Assembly (NCBI RefSeq): GCF_024124665.1
Contig: NZ_JAMXSB010000003.1
Span: forward strand, 124,001 to 188,000
DNA from: Pleionea sp. CnH1-48
Lineage (GTDB): Bacteria > Pseudomonadota > Gammaproteobacteria > Enterobacterales > Kangiellaceae
Length of the DNA: 64,000 nucleotides
Direction: 5' to 3'
Made by a program: the position numbers and the translations under genes. Below the pieces are notes generated by a model. The model did no database searches and was not told the origin of the DNA. It saw only the letters and a program-made list of their open reading frames with translations. This document shows positions 19,266 to 27,852 of this stretch, in pieces (the first letter of the stretch is position 1; each line of letters opens with the position of its first letter).

Positions 19266-20219
19266 TTAAATCACCTTTGCAACAAATGGATGGGCATCAG
19301 TTATAGAGGTATCAACAGAATGGTTACGAATTTGGCTAACAATCTCAATACTTCTTCTTGCTTCTTCTAATCCAAAGCCTTCACCAGACAAGATTTTTTC
19401 ATAACTAGCAGTATGCAGATCTGTAAATCCACCCGAAAACTCGATTTCTTCGCCATCAATAGTAATGGAACGATATGTTCTTTGTCCTTGGGACTTCACT
19501 TGCTCAGGAATGTAGTCATAATTCACAGATAAGAACCATCGTACACGAGCATGTTTTAGCTCCAAATATCCGGCATTTACATCCTGCTTCTTGATATGTG
19601 AAGAACTCTGATTCACATCGCCAAATATCCACGCTAGCATATCAAAAAAGTGAACACCTATATTTGTCGCTATTCCCCCAGATTTCTGCTCTTCTCCCTT
19701 CCAAGAAGTGAAGTACCAGTGTCCTCTGCTGGTTAAATAGGTTAAATCAATGTCATACACTTTAGTTGGGTTTTGCTTTAGCTCTCTTTCCACATCTTCT
19801 TTTAACTTAACAATACTTGGGTGTAAGCGAAGCTGCAAAATATTATAGACTTGCCTTCCGGTTTCTTCTTGAACTACTTTCAATGCATCAATATTGTGAG
19901 GATTTAAAACAAGAGGCTTTTCACAAATAGCATTAGCACCGTGCCGCAAAGCGAATCTTATATGAGAGTCATGTAAATAATTTGGAGAAGCAATACTAGC
20001 ATAATCAATACTGACTCCACTGCGTTTTAACAGGTCTACATGCCTATCGAATCTTTCATATTCAACAAAAAAGTCTGCATTAGGGAAGTAACTATCAATA
20101 ACACCAACGGAGTCATTTTTATCCAAGGCAGCAACGAGGTTGTTTCCCGTTTCCTTTATTGCCTTCATGTGTCTCGGAGCTATATAACCAGCGGCCCCGA
20201 TCATTACAAAGTTAGACAT
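19266..20219 (-). CDS. wbpB: WbpB-like UDP-GlcNAcA 3-dehydrogenase (Gfo/Idh/MocA family)
   Basis: This 317-residue protein opens [20 protein letters not shown], with the NAD Rossmann motif [10 protein letters not shown] shared by WbpB/WlbA. The EKP triad (CEKPLVLNP near residue 98) and the [14 protein letters not shown] block near 175 follow. It oxidises C3 of UDP-GlcNAcA. Characterised WbpB and WlbA keep NAD bound and reoxidise it with 2-oxoglutarate, producing 2-hydroxyglutarate; this is family knowledge and is not visible here. It is the first sugar gene after wzz. A WbpA-type 6-dehydrogenase to make its substrate is not adjacent. Confidence 0.9.
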   Translation of the reverse strand: MSNFVMIGAAGYIAPRHMKAIKETGNNLVAALDKNDSVGVIDSYFPNADFFVEYERFDRHVDLLKRSGVSIDYASIASPNYLHDSHIRFALRHGANAICEKPLVLNPHNIDALKVVQEETGRQVYNILQLRLHPSIVKLKEDVERELKQNPTKVYDIDLTYLTSRGHWYFTSWKGEEQKSGGIATNIGVHFFDMLAWIFGDVNQSSSHIKKQDVNAGYLELKHARVRWFLSVNYDYIPEQVKSQGQRTYRSITIDGEEIEFSGGFTDLHTASYEKILSGEGFGLEEARRSIEIVSQIRNHSVDTSITDAHPFVAKVI

Positions 20220-20240
20220 AATTCCTCGATATGATTTTTA

Positions 20241-21221
20241 TTAAGTATTAAGGTTATTTTTTTTAAACAAAAACCTGATAACTAATACGAAAATTCCCAG
20301 CGTAGCCCCTAGAATAGTTATTGATACGCAGAGTAAGGCTCTTTTGGGTTTTGATTTTTGTTCTGCTTCTTTTGCTTCGCTTAATATTTTGAAAACATAT
20401 TCTTCACTTACTTCAGCTAGCATGAGCGTTTTGGTCTGTTCTTCAATTAATTGAAAGAATACCGTTTGCATTTCCCGAACACTTGTTTTCGGTATCTGCT
20501 CTTCTAAATATTTAATTTTTTTAGTTGCATCATGTTTATCCCTTTCTCTCATGAACTCATTAATTGATTTAATAAGTAGACTTGTCCACTCTTTAGCGAC
20601 TTTAGGAGAAAAATACTCAACAGATAAATATATTAGCCCAGTTTTTTCGTCTTGTGATATTTCAATTAGCTGATTTAAGTTCTTGTATAACTTCCAACTG
20701 CTAGGCTCTTCGACATTCTCCTTCCAACGACTAGAGCCTATGTCATATAACTCATCATTAATTATCAGTTTATTAGTCTTTTTATCCCAGCCCTTTACTC
20801 CATATAGTTCTAATTGAATATTATTCTCAGTAATAAACTTTTCAAGAAAAGGCCATGTCTTAATTATTTGCATAGCAAATATGGCTTTATTCTCGGAGTT
20901 TCCACCAAGATTAATACCAGCAATCGATGCAAGTCCACCAAACTGACCGGATAGTTTAGACAATGAAGCTGAATTAGAAGACGGTGCCAAAATTGCAGTT
21001 GATTTGTATATGTTAGGTAACGACAATGCGTAAAAAACTGAAAGCCCCGCAGAAACTAAAGTTACGACCAAAATGATCCAAGATTTTTTTCTAATATAAG
21101 AAAGCAGCTCCCAAATATTAATGTCGTCTCTTTCTCTTAGAGACAATCCTTCAGGCTCGACTTTTTTAGCACCAAGTGCCTTGATTTTCTCTTCAGTTTT
21201 ATCTGTAGAAATATAGCTCAT
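20241..21221 (-). CDS. wzz: Wzz-family polysaccharide chain-length regulator
   Basis: This 326-residue protein has the polysaccharide copolymerase layout. A cytoplasmic N-terminus leads into a first membrane helix near residues 48-70, a long periplasmic region rich in charged helices, and a second helix near residues 297-320. There is no C-terminal tyrosine-kinase domain, so it is of the O-antigen (Wzz, PCP-1) rather than the Wzc type. It sets the modal length of the polymer made by Wzy. It is 9 bases after wzi and 21 bases before wbpB in transcription order. Confidence 0.85.
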   Translation of the reverse strand: MSYISTDKTEEKIKALGAKKVEPEGLSLRERDDINIWELLSYIRKKSWIILVVTLVSAGLSVFYALSLPNIYKSTAILAPSSNSASLSKLSGQFGGLASIAGINLGGNSENKAIFAMQIIKTWPFLEKFITENNIQLELYGVKGWDKKTNKLIINDELYDIGSSRWKENVEEPSSWKLYKNLNQLIEISQDEKTGLIYLSVEYFSPKVAKEWTSLLIKSINEFMRERDKHDATKKIKYLEEQIPKTSVREMQTVFFQLIEEQTKTLMLAEVSEEYVFKILSEAKEAEQKSKPKRALLCVSITILGATLGIFVLVIRFLFKKNNLNT

Positions 21222-21230
21222 AGATTTCTC

Positions 21231-22730
21231 TTAAAATGAATAGACCCAGTTCAAACCATAAGAAACACTATCAAAAGAACCTAACTTAGATTTAATATCT
21301 TTATCTCGATAGGCAAAGCCTAGTTCAACTTGGCCATAATCAGAATTATCTAACACCCATAACAATTTCAAACTATTGAAATCTATCTTATCAGCAACCA
21401 ATGAATGCCCACCTGGCTCAGATAAATTGTTAGCATCTCGATTTAATTTTGAGTTTGAAATTGCTAGCTTAAACTTGCCATACTTATCCGTTTGATATAT
21501 TCCAGTAACACTAACATTGGTAGAGTCATTATCAAAACTACTACCGATAGAACGTCGATTAAATCGATATCCATGATTATAAATAGAGTGTTCATAAAGA
21601 ACGTTATAACCAGTAAAAGGCTGCCCCTCAATATTCCCATCGCCATCAACTTTTGTATCGCTTGCTTCAATATTAATAGTCAGAGGCAACTCGTCAATGA
21701 ATGTTCTTAAAGACAATCCATAAATAAATGATTTTTTAGTAGGAAAATAACCGGCTTCATCTTCTCCAATCATTTGCATATAAATGTTTGACAAAGGCCC
21801 TAAATGAGCTTGCCACAATAGATCTATCCCAGCCAATTGATTCCCAGGTTCTCTACTATTGTCACTACAACTAAGATCACCTTCATCACAGTTATCTAAA
21901 CCAATAAGCATATCTATCAGAGAATTAAAATCTTCAGGTCTACCATCTCCCCCCCACTGAGCAGTTCTTCTGAAGCCAACTTCGATCGATTCGAGAGGTT
22001 TAAATGTCAGAGACATTCCTAATAACTTTGCATCACTAATTGTTCTACTGTCATTAAGTTGGCCAACAAAAGCGTTCATGGTCCAAGGTCCAACCCAGCT
22101 CAGAATAGGAGTTTCAAAAGGATCACTATAATTACGCTGTAAAAGGATGCCAGGTACTGGTCTAGCATTATTCGATAATATAAGCGACGAATTCCAACTT
22201 GGCCCCCACCATTTCTCAATATAACCTCCAGCTATTACCCAGTTTCCGATGACTCCAGCTAAATACGAACCATCAAAATGCTTGTCATCATCGTCTATGG
22301 AATTAGGAGCGAAAGTTACTTCAACATTCCACGCATAGTGCTGTCCCATACCATCTGATTGAGTGGAAAGTTCAGATTTATTTCTTGATTTATCACCAAA
22401 ACTTCGAAAAAGTTGAGTTTCATCCGACATTAATGACGCTCGAATACTTTTATTGACTTTTCCAAGTCTTGTTTCGTGACGCCCTCTCTTTAGTACTCTT
22501 AAGTAAGCAGATTTATAGGCATTTGGCACCTCAGCCAGTTTCGTTGAACTCAAATCTTTAATAATAGGAGCCCACATAAGAGGCCACGTTGTAATCGGAC
22601 TTTTAATAATTCCAATACTAGCTAACTGCTCTATATCAGCACGCAGCCAAAACTCATCTGTTTTAATCCATGGTTCAGCACTTACGGCTGAACTCATTAA
22701 AAAAATGACAGCAAAATAAACTTGCCTCAC
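21231..22730 (-). CDS. wzi: Wzi-family outer-membrane capsule assembly protein
   Basis: The product is about 499 residues with a Sec signal peptide (MRQVYFAVIFLMSSAVSA, then EPW). I choose the GTG at 22730 because a strong AGGGGGAG sequence sits about 8 bases upstream; GTGs at 22736 and 22739 lie too close to it. The mature part begins with the helical KTDEFWLRADIEQLA segment and continues with alternating beta-strands of an outer-membrane barrel, ending in NWVYSF with C-terminal Phe. This fits the capsule assembly Wzi family, which attaches polysaccharide to the cell surface. Its presence suggests that the polymer is a capsule or a surface-retained exopolysaccharide. Confidence 0.85.
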   Translation of the reverse strand: MRQVYFAVIFLMSSAVSAEPWIKTDEFWLRADIEQLASIGIIKSPITTWPLMWAPIIKDLSSTKLAEVPNAYKSAYLRVLKRGRHETRLGKVNKSIRASLMSDETQLFRSFGDKSRNKSELSTQSDGMGQHYAWNVEVTFAPNSIDDDDKHFDGSYLAGVIGNWVIAGGYIEKWWGPSWNSSLILSNNARPVPGILLQRNYSDPFETPILSWVGPWTMNAFVGQLNDSRTISDAKLLGMSLTFKPLESIEVGFRRTAQWGGDGRPEDFNSLIDMLIGLDNCDEGDLSCSDNSREPGNQLAGIDLLWQAHLGPLSNIYMQMIGEDEAGYFPTKKSFIYGLSLRTFIDELPLTINIEASDTKVDGDGNIEGQPFTGYNVLYEHSIYNHGYRFNRRSIGSSFDNDSTNVSVTGIYQTDKYGKFKLAISNSKLNRDANNLSEPGGHSLVADKIDFNSLKLLWVLDNSDYGQVELGFAYRDKDIKSKLGSFDSVSYGLNWVYSF

Positions 22731-22749
22731 AGTCACCACTCCCCCTTTT

Positions 22750-25248
22750 CTATAGAGATTTAACTGCTGCAGCCCCCAGGGCCAACTGATATATAACCTG
22801 ACTAACCTGAGTCCATAAGCTCAAGCTGTCAACACTATCAACATCTAGCGGTACTACGATAGTATCCCCTGGTTCAATAGAAACTCCCTGCGCAGAAATC
22901 CACCCGGATTTGTTTGGTAACACAACAGAGCCATCAGCTTTTACTATATAGATTCTTGAGTCATCAGCCTTTTCTGTTTCACCACCACTTCTTTCTATGT
23001 AGTCTTCAAAGCTTAAATACGGATCAAACAAATGTGATGCAGGATGTTGAACTTCTCCAACTACACTCACTTCTTGTCTGAAGGCTGGTATTACTATCTT
23101 ATCTCCATCCTTTAAAGTAACATCTTGAGATTTACTAGAAAGAATTGCTTTCATGTCAATAACAAGTCGTCCAAGAGCCTCAGTATTCTCTAGAGACTCA
23201 AATAGCTTCTCTAAACTACCGACATTCGCAGATTGGCCTATATTTTGTTTCTCTAACTGTGTATTAGCTATATCTGATTTCAATTTTGCTCTTAGATCCT
23301 GTAGTTGCTTTTCTTCTCTTTCTTTTAGCTCTTCTCTAGTAAAAACAACAGCATCCACATGTGCATACTCAGAAAATCCTCCAACTCTTTTCATTAACTG
23401 TTTTAGTGTTTCACCTCTTTTTATTCTGTATTCACCGGGAAACAAAACTTCTCCTTTCACCTCTACAGTTGCAAACTGCCTGTAATCAGGTTTTTGCCAA
23501 ATGTTTATGGAGTCCCAAGACTGCAAGCTAATATCGGATGTTCTTTGTCCATCAAAGGACAGAGAAATGTGCTCTACAGATACCGATTGCGAAGGATGTT
23601 GTTGCAGCCGTGTAATTTCGCCTCCCAGAGTATAGGCAGATTCAGTTAGACCTCCAGAAAGTTCAATAAGGTCTTCTAGAGACATATCGTTTGCCAACGG
23701 GTATGCTCCAGGAAATTTAACTTGCCCAGAGATGGAAACTACTTTCGAAACAGAATCTAAACTAGCTTGTTTTTCTAGTTGTTCTTTTAAATTTTCTAAT
23801 TTTTCGTTTCTATCATCTTCGTCAAAACTTAGCACAAGCAGCTTGTCTTGATTTTCAAGCACTAAGTCATATTCATCTTGTGGAAATTGGAGAGCTTTCT
23901 CTATATTAACCAACTCAATACTCAATTCTTGAGAAGGGAAACTTTGTCGAACTAGTATCGCACTATTAAGTTGAGCAAAGGGCTTTAGCTCATGCAATGA
24001 ACGAACTAAATTACTTATACGCAAGCCCTTTTTCCATGCAATTGATTTAGGCCTATGAACATGGCCGGAAAGGGTTACTACATTTTTTAAGTCATCGATT
24101 GTTTCTTCAAGTGTGATTTTATCCCCGTCTCGAACTTTGAAGTTTTTCCCCTCTTCAATGGACATGTTTGCAACCAAGGAAGTTATAAAACCACTCTTTG
24201 TGATTCGAGTGATATTTGTTTCAGGAAGGAAAGCTTCTGGCTTCGCACCACCAGCAAGAGCGATAACATCTTCTAATCTATCTTCATCAGCAAGTTCATA
24301 AATTGCGGGCCTTCTAATGGCTCCAGAAATCGAGACGGTTGTACCTACAGGTTCGATGTAAATAACATCTCCAGGTAACAAGCGAGTATCTGCAGATGTA
24401 TCGCCTTTTAGCAACAGGTCATAAAGGTCTAACGTAGCAACAGTTTGACCTTGTCGTTTGAGGTGAATATTTCTAAGCGAGCCGATTTCTTTAATACCAC
24501 CACTGACAAATAGTGCGTTGGTAATGGTGGACAATGAAGAAACAGTATACGCTCCAGGACGATACGCCTCTCCCAGTACAAAAATTTGCATTGAGCGAAG
24601 TTCCCCTAGATTAATATCAGCGTTTACACCAATCATTTGTTCTCGAACTCGCTTTAACAATAATTGCTTAAGTTGTTCATACTCCAAACCAGCAACAGAA
24701 ATTGGGCCAAGCTCCGGAAATTGAATATTGCCACTTCGATCAACTAACAATTGATAAGAGCTACTACTTTTACCAAATAGCTGAATATTAATAGTATCTC
24801 CAGGTCCAATGACATAGTTGGCTGGCACAGGAATGTTAGTAACAGGAGCAAATGTTGTAGGGACTCCTTCGAATAACTCATACCCAAAGGGCTTTAGTTT
24901 ATCTACGTACTTCTCTTTAGTCTTCTCAAGCTCCTCCTTTGGATCGGAATTGATTTCCTTTTTATCCAAAGGCTCTTTGTCATTCTCAAAAATATCTGTC
25001 TTGCGAGAACGAGCTGGTCTCCGTTTAATGAGTTCTGGCTCCTTCAAACTATCCTTATCTTTTGATGTAAGAGATTCAAGTCCCGAACACAATTCATCCA
25101 AGTCGTAGCCAACAGCCTTAGCAGCCTGCTTTTGTTGTGCGGTTGCCTTAGCACACTGTTGCTTCAACTTATTAATATCGAGTTCTGCGGCTTCCAAGCC
25201 AGCAAAAGAGAAAATGACGGAAAAAAGAAAAAATAAACGCCCTAACAT
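22750..25248 (-). CDS. Wza-like polysaccharide export protein with multiple SLBB repeats
   Basis: This secreted protein is about 832 residues. I prefer the ATG at 25248, which begins the signal peptide MLGRLFFLFSVIFSFAGLEA; an upstream TTG at 25260 is also possible. After a charged linker (residues 70-120) comes the Poly_export domain (NYVIGPGDTINIQLFG). It is followed by about six SLBB-type repeats with the core G-x-V/A-x2-P-G-x-Y, for example VLGEAYRPGAYTV and VSISGQVKFPGAYPL. It is more than twice the length of E. coli Wza and lacks an obvious lipobox. It forms the outer-membrane export channel of the locus. It is the first gene after the ops-bearing leader. Confidence 0.85.
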   Translation of the reverse strand: MLGRLFFLFSVIFSFAGLEAAELDINKLKQQCAKATAQQKQAAKAVGYDLDELCSGLESLTSKDKDSLKEPELIKRRPARSRKTDIFENDKEPLDKKEINSDPKEELEKTKEKYVDKLKPFGYELFEGVPTTFAPVTNIPVPANYVIGPGDTINIQLFGKSSSSYQLLVDRSGNIQFPELGPISVAGLEYEQLKQLLLKRVREQMIGVNADINLGELRSMQIFVLGEAYRPGAYTVSSLSTITNALFVSGGIKEIGSLRNIHLKRQGQTVATLDLYDLLLKGDTSADTRLLPGDVIYIEPVGTTVSISGAIRRPAIYELADEDRLEDVIALAGGAKPEAFLPETNITRITKSGFITSLVANMSIEEGKNFKVRDGDKITLEETIDDLKNVVTLSGHVHRPKSIAWKKGLRISNLVRSLHELKPFAQLNSAILVRQSFPSQELSIELVNIEKALQFPQDEYDLVLENQDKLLVLSFDEDDRNEKLENLKEQLEKQASLDSVSKVVSISGQVKFPGAYPLANDMSLEDLIELSGGLTESAYTLGGEITRLQQHPSQSVSVEHISLSFDGQRTSDISLQSWDSINIWQKPDYRQFATVEVKGEVLFPGEYRIKRGETLKQLMKRVGGFSEYAHVDAVVFTREELKEREEKQLQDLRAKLKSDIANTQLEKQNIGQSANVGSLEKLFESLENTEALGRLVIDMKAILSSKSQDVTLKDGDKIVIPAFRQEVSVVGEVQHPASHLFDPYLSFEDYIERSGGETEKADDSRIYIVKADGSVVLPNKSGWISAQGVSIEPGDTIVVPLDVDSVDSLSLWTQVSQVIYQLALGAAAVKSL

Positions 25249-25286
25249 ATCAATAGACAATCCTGAGTTATTTTATTGACTTTTTG

Positions 25287-25298
25287 CACGCTACCGCC
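25287..25298 (-). promoter_or_regulatory. ops element (RfaH recruitment site)
   Basis: On the minus strand this reads GGCGGTAGCGTG, identical to the E. coli ops consensus at which RNA polymerase pauses and RfaH loads. It lies in the untranslated leader 39 bases before the Wza-like start, inside GGGGCGGTAGCGTGCAAAA, the core of a JUMPstart sequence. A perfect 12-base palindrome CCTGAATTCAGG (25299-25310) abuts it upstream. The RfaH gene itself ends 140 bases upstream on the same strand, so regulator and target site are neighbours. Confidence 0.9.
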
Positions 25299-25368
25299 CC
25301 TGAATTCAGGCTTCCAGCGTGCCTCAAGAAAAACAATATTTAAAGATTAACTAAATAACGACGCCGCT

Positions 25369-25397
25369 ATTCTAATGAATGTACCTAGACATTGAAA
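25369..25397 (-). promoter_or_regulatory. Possible sigma-70 promoter of the polysaccharide operon
   Basis: On the minus strand, TAGAAT (25369-25374) matches the -10 hexamer at five of six positions, with a poor -35 (TTTCAA) 17 bases upstream. It would start transcription about 65 bases before the ops element, a plausible distance. The evidence is weak. No clear terminator separates rfaH from this point, so readthrough from rfaH is possible too. Confidence 0.35.
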
Positions 25398-25437
25398 CAC
25401 CGGGCACTAAATAGTTTTGTCACAAACCTGTTACAGA

Positions 25438-25935
25438 TTAACTAACCACCAAGTCTTGAATATCCACCTGCAATCGTTGGGTTTTTCCCAAAACCTCAAG
25501 CAGGACATAAGCCCTAGAATCACCATCCGAGATTTCAAAAGCTGCTTGAAGTCCTGAAAACGCTCCACCAATCAAAAGAACGGCTTGGCCCTTTTGAGGA
25601 ACTTGAGAAATTCTTTGACGAGAACTATATAAAGTAGACGTTTGACGGAGCTGTTCGATGACCTTGACGGGGATACTCGCTGGCTGTCCACCAAAGCGAA
25701 CAAAATCTTTCAACCCTCGAGTTGATCGAATTTTGCCCCATAATGGATTATCTTCTTCTAACCGAATGAATACATAGCCAGGAAAAAGCGGTTCGACGAC
25801 CACTCGAATTTTGCCTTTAACAACCTTTTCTACCTCCACTTCAGGGAGAAAAGCTTCAATCTCCTGATTGAGCAAATTTTCCAATGCTCGAGATTCCTGC
25901 TTTGGCTTGCAGGTGGCTAAGTACCAATGGTTCAA
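25438..25935 (-). CDS. rfaH: Transcription antiterminator RfaH
   Basis: This is a 165-residue NusG paralogue. I place the start at a TTG (25935) giving NHWYLATCKPKQ, because AGGGG lies 7 bases upstream and E. coli RfaH begins at the equivalent residue. An upstream TTG at 25965 would overlap the preceding gene and has no such signal. FLPEVEVE, LFPGYVFIRL, the STRGLKDFVRFGG block and a KOW-like C-terminal domain (KGQAVLLIGGAFSG) are present. RfaH binds paused RNA polymerase at ops and suppresses Rho termination in long surface-polysaccharide operons. Here a perfect ops lies just downstream, so it very likely controls the whole 1-25 kb operon. Confidence 0.92.
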   Translation of the reverse strand: MNHWYLATCKPKQESRALENLLNQEIEAFLPEVEVEKVVKGKIRVVVEPLFPGYVFIRLEEDNPLWGKIRSTRGLKDFVRFGGQPASIPVKVIEQLRQTSTLYSSRQRISQVPQKGQAVLLIGGAFSGLQAAFEISDGDSRAYVLLEVLGKTQRLQVDIQDLVVS

Positions 25936-25957
25936 AGACAAATCCCCTAAAATAGTT

Positions 25958-26581
25958 TCAATCAACCTTTTTTGTGGTTTTAAAAAAGCTATTATTTTTG
26001 TTTTCTAGCTCAGCTATCAAGTGATTAATACTCACCTTTAACTGTTCAGAATACCAATTTCGCTTCATTTTACTATAACGAATGCCTTGGACTCTAATAT
26101 CCTGTAGCAGCCATTTTTGTTCTTTATTAACAACTTTTAAATCAATAGGAAATGAAGGCAGATAATCAATCTCCACGAGAACCCGCAACCAACCTCGTGT
26201 CTTTTTTTCATTTAGGGTAACGCTACTCACCCGAATAGGTTGACCCTGGTAGTAAGCTAATGCTTCTAGAAAATAACGAGTGAGTGTGGTCTCAAAGGCT
26301 TTTTTAAGCTTATTTTGATTGCCAGGCTCTAGATCATCCCATTTAGCGCGACCAATCAAGAGTACCAGAGATCCTTCCACATCCCAATGTTTCAGTATGT
26401 TGTTCTCAACGATAGGGATAGCGACAGAATGAGAGCGCTTAGGCAACTTAATATAAGCAGCTAATTCGCTTTCCAAACCAGAGAGCATTTTGCTGAAATA
26501 GGATTCCACACTCGCTTCTTGAGAAGCACTGGAACAGGAATAAATAAGAATAAAAAAGGCTAAAAAGACTCGTAATATCAT
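25958..26581 (-). CDS. MlaC-like (Ttg2D family) periplasmic lipid-binding protein, orphan
   Basis: The product is about 207 residues with a signal peptide (MILRVFLAFFILIYSCSSASQ); an upstream TTG at 26590 is less likely. The central part (LIGRAKWDDLEPGNQNKLKK, FETTLTRYF, YYQGQPIRV) matches the MlaC/Ttg2D family, in which a repeated helix bundle binds phospholipid. A Cys in IYSCSS could alternatively be lipidated. No mlaA, B, D, E or F genes are nearby, so it is an orphan. It sits between tRNA-Val and rfaH, 22 bases before the rfaH start. The function is inferred from family only. Confidence 0.7.
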   Translation of the reverse strand: MILRVFLAFFILIYSCSSASQEASVESYFSKMLSGLESELAAYIKLPKRSHSVAIPIVENNILKHWDVEGSLVLLIGRAKWDDLEPGNQNKLKKAFETTLTRYFLEALAYYQGQPIRVSSVTLNEKKTRGWLRVLVEIDYLPSFPIDLKVVNKEQKWLLQDIRVQGIRYSKMKRNWYSEQLKVSINHLIAELENKNNSFFKTTKKVD

Positions 26582-26627
26582 AGGAACCAAATAAACTTCA
26601 CTGTTTAAAAAACCTAAATAGTTTATT

Positions 26628-26704
26628 TGGTAGGCGCGATTGGATTCGAACCAACGACCCCCACCATGTCAAGGTGGTGCTCTAACCAACTGAGCTACGC
26701 GCCT
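26628..26704 (-). tRNA. tRNA-Val (anticodon GAC)
   Basis: A full cloverleaf is present on the minus strand, 77 bases including an encoded 3' CCA (26628-26630). The acceptor stem AGGCGCG pairs with CGCGCCT. The D-arm is GCTCAGTTGGTTAGAGC. The anticodon stem CCACC/GGTGG encloses the loop TTGACAT with anticodon GAC. The T-arm contains TTCGAATC. It closely resembles E. coli valV/valW. Confidence 0.97.
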
Positions 26705-26799
26705 TCTTCGATATGACCTCGAAAAGTGGCGCGTATCTTACCCCCTAAAATTTATTAATGCAACTATTAAAGTTTATTTAATTATTAAAACGCTTCGAC

Positions 26800-27816
26800 T
26801 TATGACGCATATCCATCTGGATTGCCAGACTGCCAACGCCAGGCATCAACTAACATATCGTCTAGTTGGAGTTGTGCGGACCAATTTAGTTCCGCTTTAG
26901 CCAATGACGCATCAGCCCAACACTCAGCAATGTCTCCAGGTCGCCGCTCTGTAACTTCATAAGGGACTTTTTCATCAGTTACCCTCTCGAAGGTCATTAC
27001 TATCTCTAATACTGAGTAGCCTTGCCCTGTCCCAAGGTTGTACTTGCGTAGACCCGTCAAACGCTCAAGCTTTTCTGTTGCTTTGAGATGGGCATTCGCC
27101 AAATCCACGACATGAATATAATCGCGAACCCCGGTTCCGTCCTTGGTGGAGTAGTCATTACCAAAGATACTCAAGTGGGTTCTTTTTCCTACTGCGACTT
27201 GAGTCACAAAAGGCAGAAGGTTATTAGGAATACCTTTCGGATCTTCCCCAATCAACCCAGAAGGATGGGCGCCGATGGGATTAAAGTAGCGCAATAGAAC
27301 GATGTGCCATTCAGGATCGGACTGATGCAGATCTGACAGCATGTGTTCGATAAATAACTTGGTACGGCCATAAGGGTTCGTTGCACTGGTTGGAAATTGC
27401 TCAGTAATAGGTACACTGGCGGGGTCGCCATACACGGTGGCAGATGAACTAAACACGATTCTCTTACAACCCGACTTGGCCATTACCTGACACAATACTA
27501 AGGTGCCATAAATATTCTGCTCGTAGTACTCTAACGGTATCTGTGAAGACTCTCCCACCGCCTTTAATCCAGCAAAATGAATGACAGCAGAAACTTTGTG
27601 TTTATTAAAAATATCAGTTAACGCTTGTTCATCACGAATATCAGCTTGGTAGAAAGTTGGCATCTTTCCTGTAATTTGCTCAACTCGTTGCAGTACAGCT
27701 TTACTTGAGTTGCTCAAATTATCAACAATAACGACGTTGTAATTTGACTCTAGTAACTGAACAACTGTGTGGCTTCCAATATAACCCGTCCCACCTGTTA
27801 CTAATATCGTTTCCAA
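26800..27816 (-). CDS. galE: UDP-glucose 4-epimerase
   Basis: This is a 338-residue, full-length GalE. The NAD motif is GGTGYIGSH at residues 7-15. SSSATVYG near residue 122 and the catalytic NPYGRTK near residue 147 follow, with RYFNPIGAHPSG near 175 and DYIHVVDLA near 235, all diagnostic of GalE. It interconverts UDP-glucose and UDP-galactose (and often the N-acetyl forms) for polysaccharide synthesis. It lies between tRNA-Val and uvrB on the minus strand, 36 bases after uvrB, and may share its transcript. The wider neighbourhood suggests a supply role for the surface polymer. Confidence 0.94.
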   Translation of the reverse strand: METILVTGGTGYIGSHTVVQLLESNYNVVIVDNLSNSSKAVLQRVEQITGKMPTFYQADIRDEQALTDIFNKHKVSAVIHFAGLKAVGESSQIPLEYYEQNIYGTLVLCQVMAKSGCKRIVFSSSATVYGDPASVPITEQFPTSATNPYGRTKLFIEHMLSDLHQSDPEWHIVLLRYFNPIGAHPSGLIGEDPKGIPNNLLPFVTQVAVGKRTHLSIFGNDYSTKDGTGVRDYIHVVDLANAHLKATEKLERLTGLRKYNLGTGQGYSVLEIVMTFERVTDEKVPYEVTERRPGDIAECWADASLAKAELNWSAQLQLDDMLVDAWRWQSGNPDGYAS

Positions 27817-27852
27817 AAGACTATCCTCTGTTTAATGGTCGCTTTAGCAGCG

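Noticed and set aside
26628-26704. tRNA-Val as attachment site of a genomic island
   Set aside because: I saw no integrase gene and no repeat of the tRNA 3' end in the flanking sequence.
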